Assembly (NCBI RefSeq): GCF_001509555.1
Contig: NZ_LMAS01000003.1
Location: 577,175 to 641,174 of the forward strand
Reading direction: 5' to 3'
DNA length: 64,000 nucleotides
Source of the DNA: Bacillus sp. FJAT-29937
Lineage (GTDB): Bacteria; Bacillota; Bacilli; Bacillales; Cytobacillaceae
Position numbers and translations under genes: made by a program. Below are positions 1 to 9,342 of the stretch, in pieces. Every line of letters starts with the position of its first letter. The first letter of the stretch is position 1. The notes beneath the pieces were generated by a model that saw only the letters and a list, made by a program, of their open reading frames with translations, was not told the origin of the DNA and did not search any database.

Positions 1-230
1 GCCGCATCTTTAGGCTTCATTGCGAGAAAAACAATATCAGTATCTTGAAAAATCTCATCTAATTGATAAGTTGATTGGACTCCGTAGCGGTTCTGAAGCT
101 CAGTTAATTTTTCTTGATCAGCCTTATTTGTAACCCAAATCCTTTTGCTATCAACTAATTTATTTTCAACTAAACCAGAAATTAATGCTTCTGCCATTGA
201 CCCTGCACCGATAAAAGCTATCTTCTTCAT
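1..230 (-). CDS. proI: Pyrroline-5-carboxylate reductase, N-terminal part
   Basis: Only the first 76 codons are inside the window; the gene runs off the left edge. The product starts with a Rossmann dinucleotide-binding motif (GAGSMAEA at residues 8-15), and the strand-4 phrase VFLAMKPKD near residue 70 is typical of the ProC family, which reduces 1-pyrroline-5-carboxylate to proline with NAD(P)H in the cytoplasm. The ATG is preceded by AAGGAGG. A proline-type T-box leader lies directly upstream, and in B. subtilis the proI gene adjoins yqjP, which is also in this window. This context favours ProI over other ProC paralogues. Confidence 0.93.
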   Translation of the reverse strand, partial: MKKIAFIGAGSMAEALISGLVENKLVDSKRIWVTNKADQEKLTELQNRYGVQSTYQLDEIFQDTDIVFLAMKPKDA

Positions 231-300
231 GTTGTGACCCTCCTTAAATTAATAGTTATTGTTTTATTAAACAGTAGTTATGAACGTTCAGAGAAAATAA

Positions 301-600
301 AAAAAGCCCTCTCATCCATGTAAAGGACGAAAGGACTTTTGCTTTTCGTGGTACCACCTTAATTACCCTTTTCAAGAAGGGCATATTCTTGAAAAAGGCA
401 TCTCAATTCCGTTAACGCCGGAAGCTCGTTTAGGTTTTCCTAACTGCTCATAAGGTAGGTTTCAATGGTCAAGTGGACGGTGAAGCCTTTCAGCCGCTGA
501 GCTTCACTCTCTTTCGCCGTTATCCATTTACTGGCCTTATTCATCGCTTTTTTCTTGTCTTTAATTGATCAGACACAAATGGCGTCTTTCAAATATATTA
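301..600 (-). promoter_or_regulatory. T-box riboswitch leader of proI
   Basis: Read on the minus strand, the leader holds the conserved T-box AAGGTGGTACCACG (347-360) that pairs with the tRNA acceptor end. A 16-bp terminator helix follows (302-340, G-U pairs allowed) with a U-run. The upstream part has a stem-I-like region with an AGAGAGTGAAG segment. A CCT triplet at 457-459, within AAACCTACC, is the likely specifier codon and would read tRNA-Pro, which fits a proline biosynthesis gene. Expected behaviour is that uncharged tRNA-Pro stabilises the antiterminator and lets proI be transcribed. The T-box and terminator are seen directly; the specifier is inferred. Confidence 0.9.
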
Positions 601-606
601 ATTGTG

Positions 607-636
607 ATTATGGGGGAGGACAGGAGTGTTTGTCAA
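607..636 (-). promoter_or_regulatory. Sigma-A promoter of the proI T-box transcript
   Basis: A perfect TTGACA (-35, 631-636) and a CATAAT (-10, 607-612) are separated by 18 bp on the minus strand. This places the transcript start near 600, just ahead of the T-box leader. The stretch from 637 to the nuclease start at 895 shows nothing else recognisable. Confidence 0.7.
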
Positions 637-894
637 GGGTAATTTTATATTTTTTTGAAAAGAGGGATTTTTCAATTATTTATTTTGGCAGCCTAACTTG
701 CAAGTGAAATTAGGAAGAAAGGTATTTCATATAGAAAAACTGAGTAGAACATCCCATAAGGTTGCTAGTCTTATAATATCATTTTTGGAAAAGTATATAA
801 AATTTACATAAAAGCAATTGTACAGTTAATAGAGCCATGCTTAACTTGAAGTGAAATAGATTTTGCCAAAATAATAGAGTCTGGAGGAGATTGA

Positions 895-3800
895 ATGATA
901 GGAAGGCTTCAGAAAAAAACGGTCAGCATTGTAGTAACTCTCACTATGATTTTCAGCTTGTTTGTTCCTTTTCATGTTTCAAAAGCCGCTGGGACTATAA
1001 CCGTTGCAGAGGCCATCGCCAATAATAGCGGAGAGGGGACAGTGGAGGGGTATATTGTAGGGGTTACGATTAATGTAGGTAAGTATCAGCATACCGGGCC
1101 ATTTACGGTTAACACCAATATTGCCATTGCTGATTCTGCAAATGAAACGGATGTTAAGATGATTTTGCCTGTGCAGCTGACATCTGGATCAATTAGAAAT
1201 GAACTAAATCTTGCTGCCCATCCAGAAAATCTCGGAAAGAAAATCCAAATTACAGGAAGCTTAGAAGCTTATTTCAGCGTACCTGGATTAAAAAATCCAT
1301 CTTCCTATTCCTTTGATGAAGTGACAGAGCCAAATAATGTTCGCATTCATGACATTCAAGGTGCTGGCCACTATTCCCCATATGCGGATCAAAACGTCGC
1401 TGGTGTTGAGGGGATCGTTACAAAGGTTGTTGACGGAAGTAATTTTTATATGCAAGACTTGCAGCTGGATAATGACCCTAATACATCTGAAGGGATTTTA
1501 GTTTATAAGAGAACCCATGGAGTTAAAGTAGGGGATGTTGTCAAAGCTAGCGGTCAGGTGAAGGAATGGGTTTTAGAAGGCTATGCGGAAAAACTGCAAA
1601 CAGACCTTCCTGTTACTGAAATAAATGCTTCCCATATCCAAATCATTGCAAGCAACCAAACGCTTCCGGCACCGGTTGTAATCGGCGTTGACCGGATGCT
1701 TCCTTTAGAAGTTATTGATAATGATCGTTTCGAGAATTTTGATCCTGACGAAGATGGAATTGACTTTTTTGAAAGCTTAGAGGGGATGCTTGTACAAATA
1801 AATAACCCTAAAGTAGTTGCTCCACAAAACTATGGTGAAGTCATTGTTGTTCCAGAAAATGTTCTAACAAATACGACAGCTGGCGGGTTGCGTATTACGG
1901 AGACTGATTATAACCCAGAAAGAATAACCATTGATATCAACGACACTAGATTCGTTGCCAAAATGGGCGATCATTTTCAAGGCTCGATTCAAGGCGTTGT
2001 CAGCTATGGCTTCAGCAACTATAAAGTATTAAGTGACCGTGCAGCATTGCCATCTCTTATTGAAGGTTCGAATGTAAGGGAAACAACACCGATTCTATTT
2101 GATGAAAATAAATTAACGATTGCGTCTTACAATGTTGAAAACTTTTCAACAAAAACAGATGATTCAAAGGTTACTAGACTGGCAGAAGCCATTGTAACGA
2201 ATATGAAGCAGCCGGATATTATCGGCTTGACAGAGGTTCAGGATAATGATGGATCAACAGATAGCGGAACGACTGACGCAGATTTGAGTGCGGCGAAATT
2301 GATTGATCGAATTGTTTCACTTGGCGGACCAAAATACACATATACAGATATTGCACCGGAAGATAAAGCAGATGGCGGGCAGCCAGGCGGAAATATTCGT
2401 GTAGGCTTCCTTTATAATGAGGAACGTGTTTCGCTAGTTCCAGGTACGAAAGGAATGGCCACTCAAGCAGTTGGATTTGAAGATGGCAAGCTTACGTTAA
2501 ATCCTGGACGCATCGATCCAACGAAACTTGCTTTTGAATCCAGCCGTAAACCATTAGCAGCCCAGTTCGAATTTAATGGCGAAAATATCATTGTCGTTGC
2601 TAACCATTTTAACTCTAAAGGCGGGGACCTTCCTCTGTTTGGAAAAGTGCAGCCTCCTATCTTAAATAGTGAAGTCCAGCGCATGCAAATTGCTGCGATT
2701 GTAAACAATTTTGTCAAGGAGGTTCAAGCAAAAGATCCGAATGCAAACATTGTGTTGCTTGGTGATTTTAATGATTTCGAATTCTCAAATCCGTTGCAAG
2801 TTCTTAAAGGGCAGGAATTGACAAACATGATAGAAAAAGTTCCTGCAGAAGAACGTTATACGTATAACTATCAAGGAAATGCGCAAGTGCTGGATCATAT
2901 TTTAGTATCAAATAATCTTGCTGCTTCAACAGAAGTGGATATTGTTCATATTAACTCTGGTTTCATGGAAGAGCATGGGCGTGCAAGCGATCATGACCCT
3001 GTTTTGATTCAAACGACATTGAAAGAGCCAACAAAACCAGAAGAGCAGAAGTATGACAAAGTGTATGATCTAGTCGGCTACAAAGCGAAGAAACTTGTTA
3101 TTGGACCACATAATGCCTTAATCATTATGGATAAGACTTCCTCCATTACAGAGGGGATTTGGCTGAAAAAGTCAGCTACTCTAAAAGGGGAAGGCTTGAA
3201 GAAAACGACGGTTGTAGTCAGCTCTGCTCAAAAAGGCACTATTGTTGATTTAACTGGAACAGAAGTTAAAGAGGTACTGATTGAAAAGGATAAAGTGCAG
3301 GAAATAAGAGGAGCTGAAAACGTTCAATCTTGGTCAGTTGGTAAAAAGGTTGATACCTCTCATATTAAATTTACTAACTCAAAGGGAGAAGAAATTCCTT
3401 CTCCGTTCGCTCCAAAAGAAAACAAAGCACCTGTAATGGCAAAGCCTTTAGAAAAAATTACTGCTAAAATAGGCGAGCAAGTCTCGATCGAATTAGGTGA
3501 GCATTTCTCAGATCCAGATGGAGATCAATTGTCTTACACATCATCACTTGGAACTATCACTAACGGCTCCCGTCTTACTCTTTCAACTGAAGAAATTGGC
3601 ACATTCTTAGTGGCGGTTACTGTTAAAGACGGAAATGGCGGTGAGTTAACAGCCCGCTTCTCGTTTACGGTAGTAGAGAAGGGACAATTTGATGGCTATT
3701 ATGAATCAGCCTCAGGCAAAACTGGGGCAGATCTAAAGCTCGCTCTCCACAACATTATTCGGGAGCAAACGAAAATTTCTTATAGTAATGTATGGGATGC

Positions 3801-4383
3801 ATTGAGAGAGACGGATGAGGATCCGAATAATAGTAACAATATTATATTGCTATATAAAGGGGAATCCCGTTCAAAGCTTGCGAACGGCGGGAATGTTGGT
3901 CAATGGAACCGCGAGCATGTTTGGGCGCAATCACATGGCGGGTTTGGAACGGGAATAGGACCGGGTACCGATATTCATCATCTTCGTCCAACTGATGTAC
4001 AGATTAATAGTTCAAGAGGCAATCTCGACTTTAATAATGGCGGAACCCCAGTTAACGGCTGTGATGGCTGCTTCAGAACTTCGAATTCTTGGGAGCCGCC
4101 AGATAGAGTAAAGGGAGACGTTGCTAGAATGCTCTTCTATATGGCTGTTCGCTATGAAGGAACGAATGGCGAGATTGACTTAGAATTAAACGATAAAGTC
4201 GGGAATGGCTCGCAGCCATATCATGGCAAGCTATCTGTTCTACTTAAGTGGCATCTCCAAGATCCAGTAGATGATTTCGAACGAAACCGCAACAATATCA
4301 TCTATGAAAAGTGGCAGCATAACCGAAATCCATTTATTGATCACCCCGAATGGGCGGAAATCATTTGGGGAGAGGCAAGCTAA
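895..4383 (+). CDS. Secreted bifunctional nuclease: DUF6359/OB + EEP nuclease + Ig-like + endonuclease I
   Basis: The 1162-residue product has a signal peptide (about 1-31) and a DUF6359-like module (34-140). A second OB-like region as in ExeM/NucH nucleases follows (about 165-260). Next comes an endonuclease/exonuclease/phosphatase domain (405-705) with ASYNVENF, LLGDFND and ASDHDPV motifs. A cadherin/Ig-like segment with SDPDGD (about 847-935) leads to a C-terminal endonuclease I domain with NREHVWAQSHG (about 1003) and DIHHLRP. Two unrelated nuclease folds thus sit in one exported chain, probably for scavenging extracellular DNA or RNA. There is no LPXTG anchor. The start is set by GGAGGAG before the ATG. 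B. subtilis YhcR has a comparable N-terminal half but a 5'-nucleotidase instead of endonuclease I. Confidence 0.9.
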   Translation: MIGRLQKKTVSIVVTLTMIFSLFVPFHVSKAAGTITVAEAIANNSGEGTVEGYIVGVTINVGKYQHTGPFTVNTNIAIADSANETDVKMILPVQLTSGSIRNELNLAAHPENLGKKIQITGSLEAYFSVPGLKNPSSYSFDEVTEPNNVRIHDIQGAGHYSPYADQNVAGVEGIVTKVVDGSNFYMQDLQLDNDPNTSEGILVYKRTHGVKVGDVVKASGQVKEWVLEGYAEKLQTDLPVTEINASHIQIIASNQTLPAPVVIGVDRMLPLEVIDNDRFENFDPDEDGIDFFESLEGMLVQINNPKVVAPQNYGEVIVVPENVLTNTTAGGLRITETDYNPERITIDINDTRFVAKMGDHFQGSIQGVVSYGFSNYKVLSDRAALPSLIEGSNVRETTPILFDENKLTIASYNVENFSTKTDDSKVTRLAEAIVTNMKQPDIIGLTEVQDNDGSTDSGTTDADLSAAKLIDRIVSLGGPKYTYTDIAPEDKADGGQPGGNIRVGFLYNEERVSLVPGTKGMATQAVGFEDGKLTLNPGRIDPTKLAFESSRKPLAAQFEFNGENIIVVANHFNSKGGDLPLFGKVQPPILNSEVQRMQIAAIVNNFVKEVQAKDPNANIVLLGDFNDFEFSNPLQVLKGQELTNMIEKVPAEERYTYNYQGNAQVLDHILVSNNLAASTEVDIVHINSGFMEEHGRASDHDPVLIQTTLKEPTKPEEQKYDKVYDLVGYKAKKLVIGPHNALIIMDKTSSITEGIWLKKSATLKGEGLKKTTVVVSSAQKGTIVDLTGTEVKEVLIEKDKVQEIRGAENVQSWSVGKKVDTSHIKFTNSKGEEIPSPFAPKENKAPVMAKPLEKITAKIGEQVSIELGEHFSDPDGDQLSYTSSLGTITNGSRLTLSTEEIGTFLVAVTVKDGNGGELTARFSFTVVEKGQFDGYYESASGKTGADLKLALHNIIREQTKISYSNVWDALRETDEDPNNSNNIILLYKGESRSKLANGGNVGQWNREHVWAQSHGGFGTGIGPGTDIHHLRPTDVQINSSRGNLDFNNGGTPVNGCDGCFRTSNSWEPPDRVKGDVARMLFYMAVRYEGTNGEIDLELNDKVGNGSQPYHGKLSVLLKWHLQDPVDDFERNRNNIIYEKWQHNRNPFIDHPEWAEIIWGEAS

Positions 4384-4408
4384 ACAGTGAATCTTGCCTA
4401 GGTAAATT

Positions 4409-4458
4409 AGAGAAAAGGAGCTATCGCATAATATGGCGTTAGCTTCTTTTCTCTTTAA
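4409..4458 (+). terminator. Rho-independent terminator after the nuclease gene
   Basis: A 15-bp stem (AGAGAAAAGGAGCTA with its complement, one G-U pair) ends in a T-rich tail. Confidence 0.8.
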
Positions 4459-4536
4459 ATCGAAATAGGTTTGTGCTATTGTCGAATTAAAGTGATTATT
4501 GGGAAATTTCAAAAACGGAAAGAGAGGATCATACAA

Positions 4537-5334
4537 ATGGGGAATATTGTATCTTTCAAACATGTTTCATGGCGCAGGAACGGCGAGGAAATCTTAAGCA
4601 ATTTAAATTGGAGCATAGATCAAAATGAGCATTGGGCCATTCTCGGTTTAAATGGATCAGGAAAGACCTCTCTTTTAAATATTGTAACAGGCTATCAATT
4701 TCCGACTGCGGGCGAAGTAGCTGTCCTTGGAAATATATTTGGAAAAACGAATTTACCAGAGCTTCGCAGAGAAATTGGGTTCGTCAGCAGCTCATTGGAC
4801 CGGTTTACAAATAGTTTAAATCATGAAACGGTCGAGGATATTGTTTTAAGCGGAAAGTTTGCATCCATCGGTTTGTATGAAGAGGTTTCAACGGAAGATG
4901 TAGTAACGGCAGAGTCATTAATAAACAGTCTTCGCCTTGATTATCTGAAAGGAAAGCACTTCCGTCTTTTATCGCAAGGTGAAAAGAGACGTGTATTAAT
5001 CGCGAGAGCATTAATGAGCAATCCTAAGCTTCTCATACTCGATGAGCCATGCACAGGTCTAGATGTTCTTTCTCGGGAGGAAGTTCTTTTTCTCATGAAG
5101 GAAATTGTCAAAACCAATTGCCATTTAATCTATGTGACCCACCATATTGAAGAGTTAGTCGAAGAAATTACTAACGTCCTGCTTCTGCGTGATGGAAAGA
5201 TCGTAGCCGCTGGACCAAAGAAAGAGGTTTTGACAGATGAACTATTATCGGAAACCTTTAAAACCCCGGTCGGTGTGCGCTGGGAAGAAGATAGGCCATG
5301 GCTTGCAGTGAAAAAAGAAAAGGTTTTGCAATAA
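4537..5334 (+). CDS. ABC transporter ATP-binding protein, YlmA/ModF-like
   Basis: This 265-residue ABC ATPase has a Walker A at about residue 39 (GLNGSGKTS), a signature LSQGEKRR near 144, a Walker B LLILDEPCTGLD and a switch histidine in VTHHIEE. It resembles B. subtilis YlmA in length and in the N-terminal VSWRRNG pattern. No membrane partner or binding protein gene is adjacent, so the transported substrate, if there is one, is unknown. The start was chosen at the ATG following AGAGAGG rather than an upstream in-frame ATG without a binding site. The gene appears monocistronic, with terminators on both sides. Confidence 0.85.
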   Translation: MGNIVSFKHVSWRRNGEEILSNLNWSIDQNEHWAILGLNGSGKTSLLNIVTGYQFPTAGEVAVLGNIFGKTNLPELRREIGFVSSSLDRFTNSLNHETVEDIVLSGKFASIGLYEEVSTEDVVTAESLINSLRLDYLKGKHFRLLSQGEKRRVLIARALMSNPKLLILDEPCTGLDVLSREEVLFLMKEIVKTNCHLIYVTHHIEELVEEITNVLLLRDGKIVAAGPKKEVLTDELLSETFKTPVGVRWEEDRPWLAVKKEKVLQ

Positions 5335-5347
5335 ATAAAAAGGAATG

Positions 5348-5394
5348 AAAAAGAAGAATGAACCCCAGTACTGGTGAGATATTCTTCTTTTTTT
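5348..5394 (+). terminator. Terminator after the ABC ATPase gene
   Basis: AAAAAGAAGAAT pairs with ATTCTTCTTTTT around a loop that itself contains a CCAGTACTGG palindrome; a T-run follows. Confidence 0.75.
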
Positions 5395-5455
5395 GATTGC
5401 ATTCTTTTTTTATTGGTAAAATGAATCTAATATGACTTTTTGTGAGGTGATCTAT

Positions 5456-6133
5456 ATGTGCGGCCGTTTCACATTAACAGCTTCTTTTGAGCAAATTATT
5501 GACCGGTTCGATATTGAACAATTTATGGAAGAAGATTTATTTTCTCCGAGTTACAATGTGGCTCCTTCCCAATCTGTTTTGTCCGTCATCAATGATGGCA
5601 GCAAAAACAGATTAGGGTTTCTAAGATGGGGGTTAATCCCTTCTTGGGCAAAAGATGAGAAAATTGGCTACAAAATGATTAATGCACGGGCTGAAACGTT
5701 AAATGAGAAACCAAGCTTTCGCCATGCATACAAGAATAGACGCTGTTTAGTCATTGCCGACAGCTTCTATGAATGGAAGCGGCATGATGATAAAACGAAA
5801 ACACCGATGCGGATAAAACTGAAGTCGGATCAGTTATTTGCGATGGCTGGTTTATGGGAACAATGGAAATCCCCACAAGGAAAATCGGTATTCACCTGCT
5901 CTGTGATCACGACAACACCTAATGAACTCGTTAAAGACATTCATGATCGGATGCCAGTTATTTTAAATCCGGAAGATGAAAAAATTTGGCTCAATCGAAC
6001 AATCACTGATACAGCCTATTTAGATCAACTCCTTAAGCCGCTTGATAAGGAACTGATGGAGACATATGAAGTATCTTCACTTGTCAATTCGCCAAAGAAT
6101 AATTCAGTGGAATTGATCCAGAGAATATGCTAG
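5456..6133 (+). CDS. SOS response-associated peptidase (SRAP/HMCES/YedK family)
   Basis: The 225-residue protein begins MCGRFTL, so Met removal exposes the catalytic Cys2. That residue forms a thiazolidine crosslink with abasic sites in single-stranded DNA in this family. Other family marks are YNVAPSQ, INARAE, FYEWKR (the conserved Glu) and HDRMP (the conserved His). The start at the ATG directly before CGR is required by the mechanism, and a GTGAGGTGAT binding site precedes it; an upstream in-frame start would bury the cysteine. It is expected to protect abasic lesions during DNA replication. B. subtilis homologues are YoqW and YobE. Confidence 0.93.
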   Translation: MCGRFTLTASFEQIIDRFDIEQFMEEDLFSPSYNVAPSQSVLSVINDGSKNRLGFLRWGLIPSWAKDEKIGYKMINARAETLNEKPSFRHAYKNRRCLVIADSFYEWKRHDDKTKTPMRIKLKSDQLFAMAGLWEQWKSPQGKSVFTCSVITTTPNELVKDIHDRMPVILNPEDEKIWLNRTITDTAYLDQLLKPLDKELMETYEVSSLVNSPKNNSVELIQRIC

Positions 6134-6141
6134 GAAGTTTT

Positions 6142-7062
6142 TTATTGTAATTCTAAATGTTTTTTTAATTCATCTTGAACACGCTGCTTTTCCTCATCAG
6201 GAACTATGAAGTAGTAAATACGGTTCATTATTGAATTGCTTCCTTCAATGGATATTTGGTCAACTTGTTTGGCAGCTGATCGATAATTTTTTTGAATGTC
6301 GATCATCTCATCCAATACTAGATTTGTTTTTATATTTTCGCCTAATGTACTAATAATCTCTTTGTAATTGAAGAGTGAGGAGATGCTTGCCCCTTCTTTA
6401 AGAATAGCGAGGATGACTTGTCGTTGTCTAGCTTGGCGGCCAAAATCTCCTCTCGGGTCCTCATACCTCATGCGGGAAAATGATAATGCATCTTCCCCAT
6501 TTAAAGTCAATTCGCCTTTTGGAAAGTGTTTCCCCTCGGAGGTAAAGTCGAAGTCATTAAGGACAGTTACCCCTCCTAATGAATCAATAATCTCTATAAA
6601 ACCTTCCATATTTATTTGAATATAAAAATCAATCGGCATATCCAAAAAGTTCTCCACTGTCGCTATGGCCATTTCTGCTCCGCCAAATGCAAAGGCATGA
6701 TTAATTTTGTCATCTGTACCACGACCGATGATCTCGGTTCTAGTATCTCGCGGGATACTGAGCATCTTAACAGAATTTAAACTTGGGTTCACTGTCAGCA
6801 CGATCATTGAGTCCGAACGGCCGCGGTCACCATCAGTTTCATCGACGCCAAGCAGCAAGACAGAGAAAGGTTCTTGTTGCGTTAATGTGATGTCTTCGCT
6901 CCTCTTTTCTGATATTTCTCGTTGGATTGGCTGATGCATAGTTACGATAGCCTCTGTGATAGATTTATATATTAAGTACCCGTATATGGCTGTCCCCGTT
7001 AAAATTAATAGAACAGTAATTCCCGTTATATACAGCCATGTTTTCTTCTTGCCGAACCTCAT
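6142..7062 (-). CDS. LytR-CpsA-Psr (LCP) family cell wall glycopolymer transferase
   Basis: The product has 306 residues, with a short basic cytoplasmic tail, one membrane segment (about 8-28) and an extracellular LCP domain. Characteristic pieces are LLLGVDE, RSDSMIV, SIPRDTR (phosphate-binding arginines), KINHAF and FGRQARQRQ. LCP enzymes move undecaprenyl-linked polymers such as teichoic acids onto peptidoglycan outside the membrane. The start is the ATG following GGAGGAAGAAA; an in-frame ATG 14 codons upstream has no binding site. The 3' end is only 8 bp from the convergent SRAP gene. Which of the TagT/TagU/TagV paralogues it matches cannot be told here. Confidence 0.9.
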   Translation of the reverse strand: MRFGKKKTWLYITGITVLLILTGTAIYGYLIYKSITEAIVTMHQPIQREISEKRSEDITLTQQEPFSVLLLGVDETDGDRGRSDSMIVLTVNPSLNSVKMLSIPRDTRTEIIGRGTDDKINHAFAFGGAEMAIATVENFLDMPIDFYIQINMEGFIEIIDSLGGVTVLNDFDFTSEGKHFPKGELTLNGEDALSFSRMRYEDPRGDFGRQARQRQVILAILKEGASISSLFNYKEIISTLGENIKTNLVLDEMIDIQKNYRSAAKQVDQISIEGSNSIMNRIYYFIVPDEEKQRVQDELKKHLELQ

Positions 7063-7212
7063 TTTCTTCCTCCATAAATTCGACTTTCTTTTATATTTAT
7101 TCATTTTTGAAAGGAAAAATGTTAGGCAAGGAACAAGGCATTCGAATTTTAATAAAAAGTTCCGATTTCGCCTTCATTCATAGTGAAAATCGAAAACGAC
7201 CAGATTTTTATA

Positions 7213-7347
7213 TTTGGCGGACAGAGAATCCTTTATTTCCGTAAAACTTGCCTCTTAGCCGGATGAATCGGACACAGAATCCGCTAATGATGAAAAAACA
7301 TAAGAAAACAGCATTCATTTCATGTAATAGCGGAATCAGTGGCCGTT
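7213..7347. repeat. Intergenic GCGGACAC word repeat, copy A (three words)
   Basis: This gap of about 450 bp between divergent genes holds two words of the form GCGGACA..GAATCC on the plus strand, at 7217 and near 7268. An inverted word, AATAGCGGAATCAGTGGCCG, follows at 7327-7346. The same words, more complete, recur near 27000 and 38800. No coding frame or RNA family is recognised, and the rest of the gap shows nothing else supportable. Confidence 0.65.
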
Positions 7348-7515
7348 CACCTTGGTGAAAACTATCTTTTCAGACAAATAACGGATCTGTAGTCCTCCTA
7401 CTCTAATTATGTGAAAATAATGACAATTGGTAAATTAAAGAGTAAACTTATGTTTATATACTGTGTTGATAAGATATTATTTTATTTAGATATAGCATTA
7501 TGAGGAGTTGAAGAA

Positions 7516-8475
7516 ATGGCAGAATGGAAAAATGGCATTGCTAAATTGGTGATCCCTACCCCATTTGCGGTTGGGGATGTGAATATATATGTGGTGAAGG
7601 GGGAGCGGCTGACACTTGTTGATGTTGGGCCTAAAACGGAAGAGGCATGGGAGGCTTTGAAGGTACAATTGCAAGGTTTAAATCTATCTCCTGAAGATAT
7701 AGAACAGGTTGTCCTTACTCATCATCATCCTGATCATGCGGGCCTTTTGGACTTTTTCCCTGCCAGTGTGGAAGTATATGGACATCGTTATAATGAAAGA
7801 TGGCTAATGCGGACTGATGCGTTTTTAAAGGCGCATGATGAATTTTACTATGAGCTATTTCCTAAGTGCGGAATTCCGGATCAATTTCTCCCGTTTATTA
7901 GTTCGTTAAAAAGGTCTTTGCGTTTTTCCTGCAGCCGTTCTCTGACAGGTGTATTGGCGGAAGGAGACTCTCCGCTTGGCCTTGATGACTGGACGGTTAT
8001 TGATATACCCGGGCATGCTCAAAGTCATATCGGTTTGTTCCGGGAGAAGGATGGGGTTTTTATCGGAGGGGATCATTTACTGGCACATATTTCTCCGAAT
8101 CCTCTAATGGAACCGCCCCTTCCTGGAGAAACAAAGCGGCCAAAACCGCAGCTGCAATATAATGAATCATTAAAGAAGCTAAGGCAATTCCCAATCCAGC
8201 TTGTTTATTCAGGGCATGGAGAGGATATTTATGATCCGAATGAATTAATTGAGAAAAGACTGGCTCGCCAGCATGAGCGTGCGATATTTATAAAAAAATG
8301 GCTTGAGCAGGAGCCTCTTACTGTTTTCGAAATTTGTCAGCGCCTTTTTCCGGCCGTATATGAAAAGGAGTTTGGCTTAACGATTTCAGAAACGATTGCC
8401 CAGCTTGACTATTTGGATGCTTTGGGAGAAATTAGTATAAATAAGGCAGGGAAGGCATATTATTTTTCTGCTTAG
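7516..8475 (+). CDS. yqjP: MBL-fold metallohydrolase, YqjP-like
   Basis: The 319-residue metallo-beta-lactamase fold protein carries THHHPDHAG (residues 68-76), which supplies the HxHxDH zinc ligands. IPGHAQSHIG, FIGGDHLL and YSGHGE are the later metal-binding loops. A C-terminal winged-helix-like extension (about 255-319) matches the LACTB2/YqjP group. The substrate is unknown; the group includes thioester, lactone and RNA hydrolases. AGGAG precedes the ATG. The next gene begins 12 bp downstream, giving the yqjP-yqjQ pair seen in B. subtilis. Confidence 0.88.
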   Translation: MAEWKNGIAKLVIPTPFAVGDVNIYVVKGERLTLVDVGPKTEEAWEALKVQLQGLNLSPEDIEQVVLTHHHPDHAGLLDFFPASVEVYGHRYNERWLMRTDAFLKAHDEFYYELFPKCGIPDQFLPFISSLKRSLRFSCSRSLTGVLAEGDSPLGLDDWTVIDIPGHAQSHIGLFREKDGVFIGGDHLLAHISPNPLMEPPLPGETKRPKPQLQYNESLKKLRQFPIQLVYSGHGEDIYDPNELIEKRLARQHERAIFIKKWLEQEPLTVFEICQRLFPAVYEKEFGLTISETIAQLDYLDALGEISINKAGKAYYFSA

Positions 8476-8487
8476 CTGAGGTGGATT

Positions 8488-9282
8488 ATGTCGGATCGTT
8501 TGAAAAATAAAACTATTATTATTACGGGTGCCTCGGCCGGAATTGGTGCATCCATGGCTTCACTTTGTGCGGAAAGAGGGGCCAATCTTGTTTTGCTTGC
8601 CCGGAGCTATGAGAAGCTTCTTTCGCTGAAAACGGATTTAGAAAGCCGCTTTCATGTTAAGGTTGATATACATAAGCTTGATGTTTCCAGCACTGACGAG
8701 GTTCAGGCTGTTTTTTCAAAGGTTTTGGAGCAGCTTGACCGTGTGGATGTTCTTGTTAACAATGCAGGCTACGGGGTTTTTCGCGAGGCTCATGAGGCAA
8801 AAATCGATGATATGAAAGGGATGTTTGCTGTCAACGTTGTTGGCTTAATGGCTTGCACAAGTATGGTTTTGCCTGTCATGCGGCAGCAGGGAAGCGGTCA
8901 TATTATTAATATTGCCTCCCAGGCTGGTAAAATTGCTACACCTAAATCAAGTGTCTACTCAGCAACGAAGCATGCTGTGCTCGGCTATACAAACAGCCTT
9001 CGGATGGAGCTTTCTAGCCATCGTGTTTTTGTAACGGCCGTTAACCCTGGACCGATCGAAACGAACTTTTTTACCATTGCCGATGAAAAAGGAACCTATG
9101 TTAAAAATGTAAAACGATTTATGCTAAAGCCGGAATATGTGGCAAAAAAGGTTGTAGACACAATGCTGACCCCGACACGAGAAATTAATTTGCCGGGCTG
9201 GATGAATGCGGGCAGTATCGTGTATACTCTTTTTCCGCGCTTGTTTGAACGGCTTGGAAGACGGATGTTTAATCAAAAATAA
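8488..9282 (+). CDS. yqjQ: Short-chain dehydrogenase/reductase, YqjQ-like
   Basis: The 264-residue classical SDR has the cofactor motif TGASAGIG (13-20) and NNAGYG (91-96). Its catalytic triad is Ser144 (NIAS), Tyr157 and Lys161 (YSATK). The family reduces or oxidises hydroxyl/keto groups with NAD(P)H; the actual substrate is unknown. It is probably co-transcribed with the preceding hydrolase gene, given the 12-bp spacing, its own GAGGTG binding site and a terminator shortly after its stop. Confidence 0.9.
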   Translation: MSDRLKNKTIIITGASAGIGASMASLCAERGANLVLLARSYEKLLSLKTDLESRFHVKVDIHKLDVSSTDEVQAVFSKVLEQLDRVDVLVNNAGYGVFREAHEAKIDDMKGMFAVNVVGLMACTSMVLPVMRQQGSGHIINIASQAGKIATPKSSVYSATKHAVLGYTNSLRMELSSHRVFVTAVNPGPIETNFFTIADEKGTYVKNVKRFMLKPEYVAKKVVDTMLTPTREINLPGWMNAGSIVYTLFPRLFERLGRRMFNQK

Positions 9283-9300
9283 ATCTAATTCAGAACGAAA

Positions 9301-9338
9301 GCAGACGTTTTAGTATTTTTTAATACGTCTGTTTTTTA
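9301..9338 (+). terminator. Terminator after yqjPQ
   Basis: CAGACGT and ACGTCTG form the outer stem, with an inner TAGTATT/AATAC pairing, followed by six T residues. Confidence 0.7.
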
Positions 9339-9342
9339 TTGC

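Noticed and set aside
800..850. Pho boxes upstream of the secreted nuclease
   Set aside because: TTTACA, TGTACA and TTAAC occur, but without the 11-bp periodic spacing that PhoP sites need.
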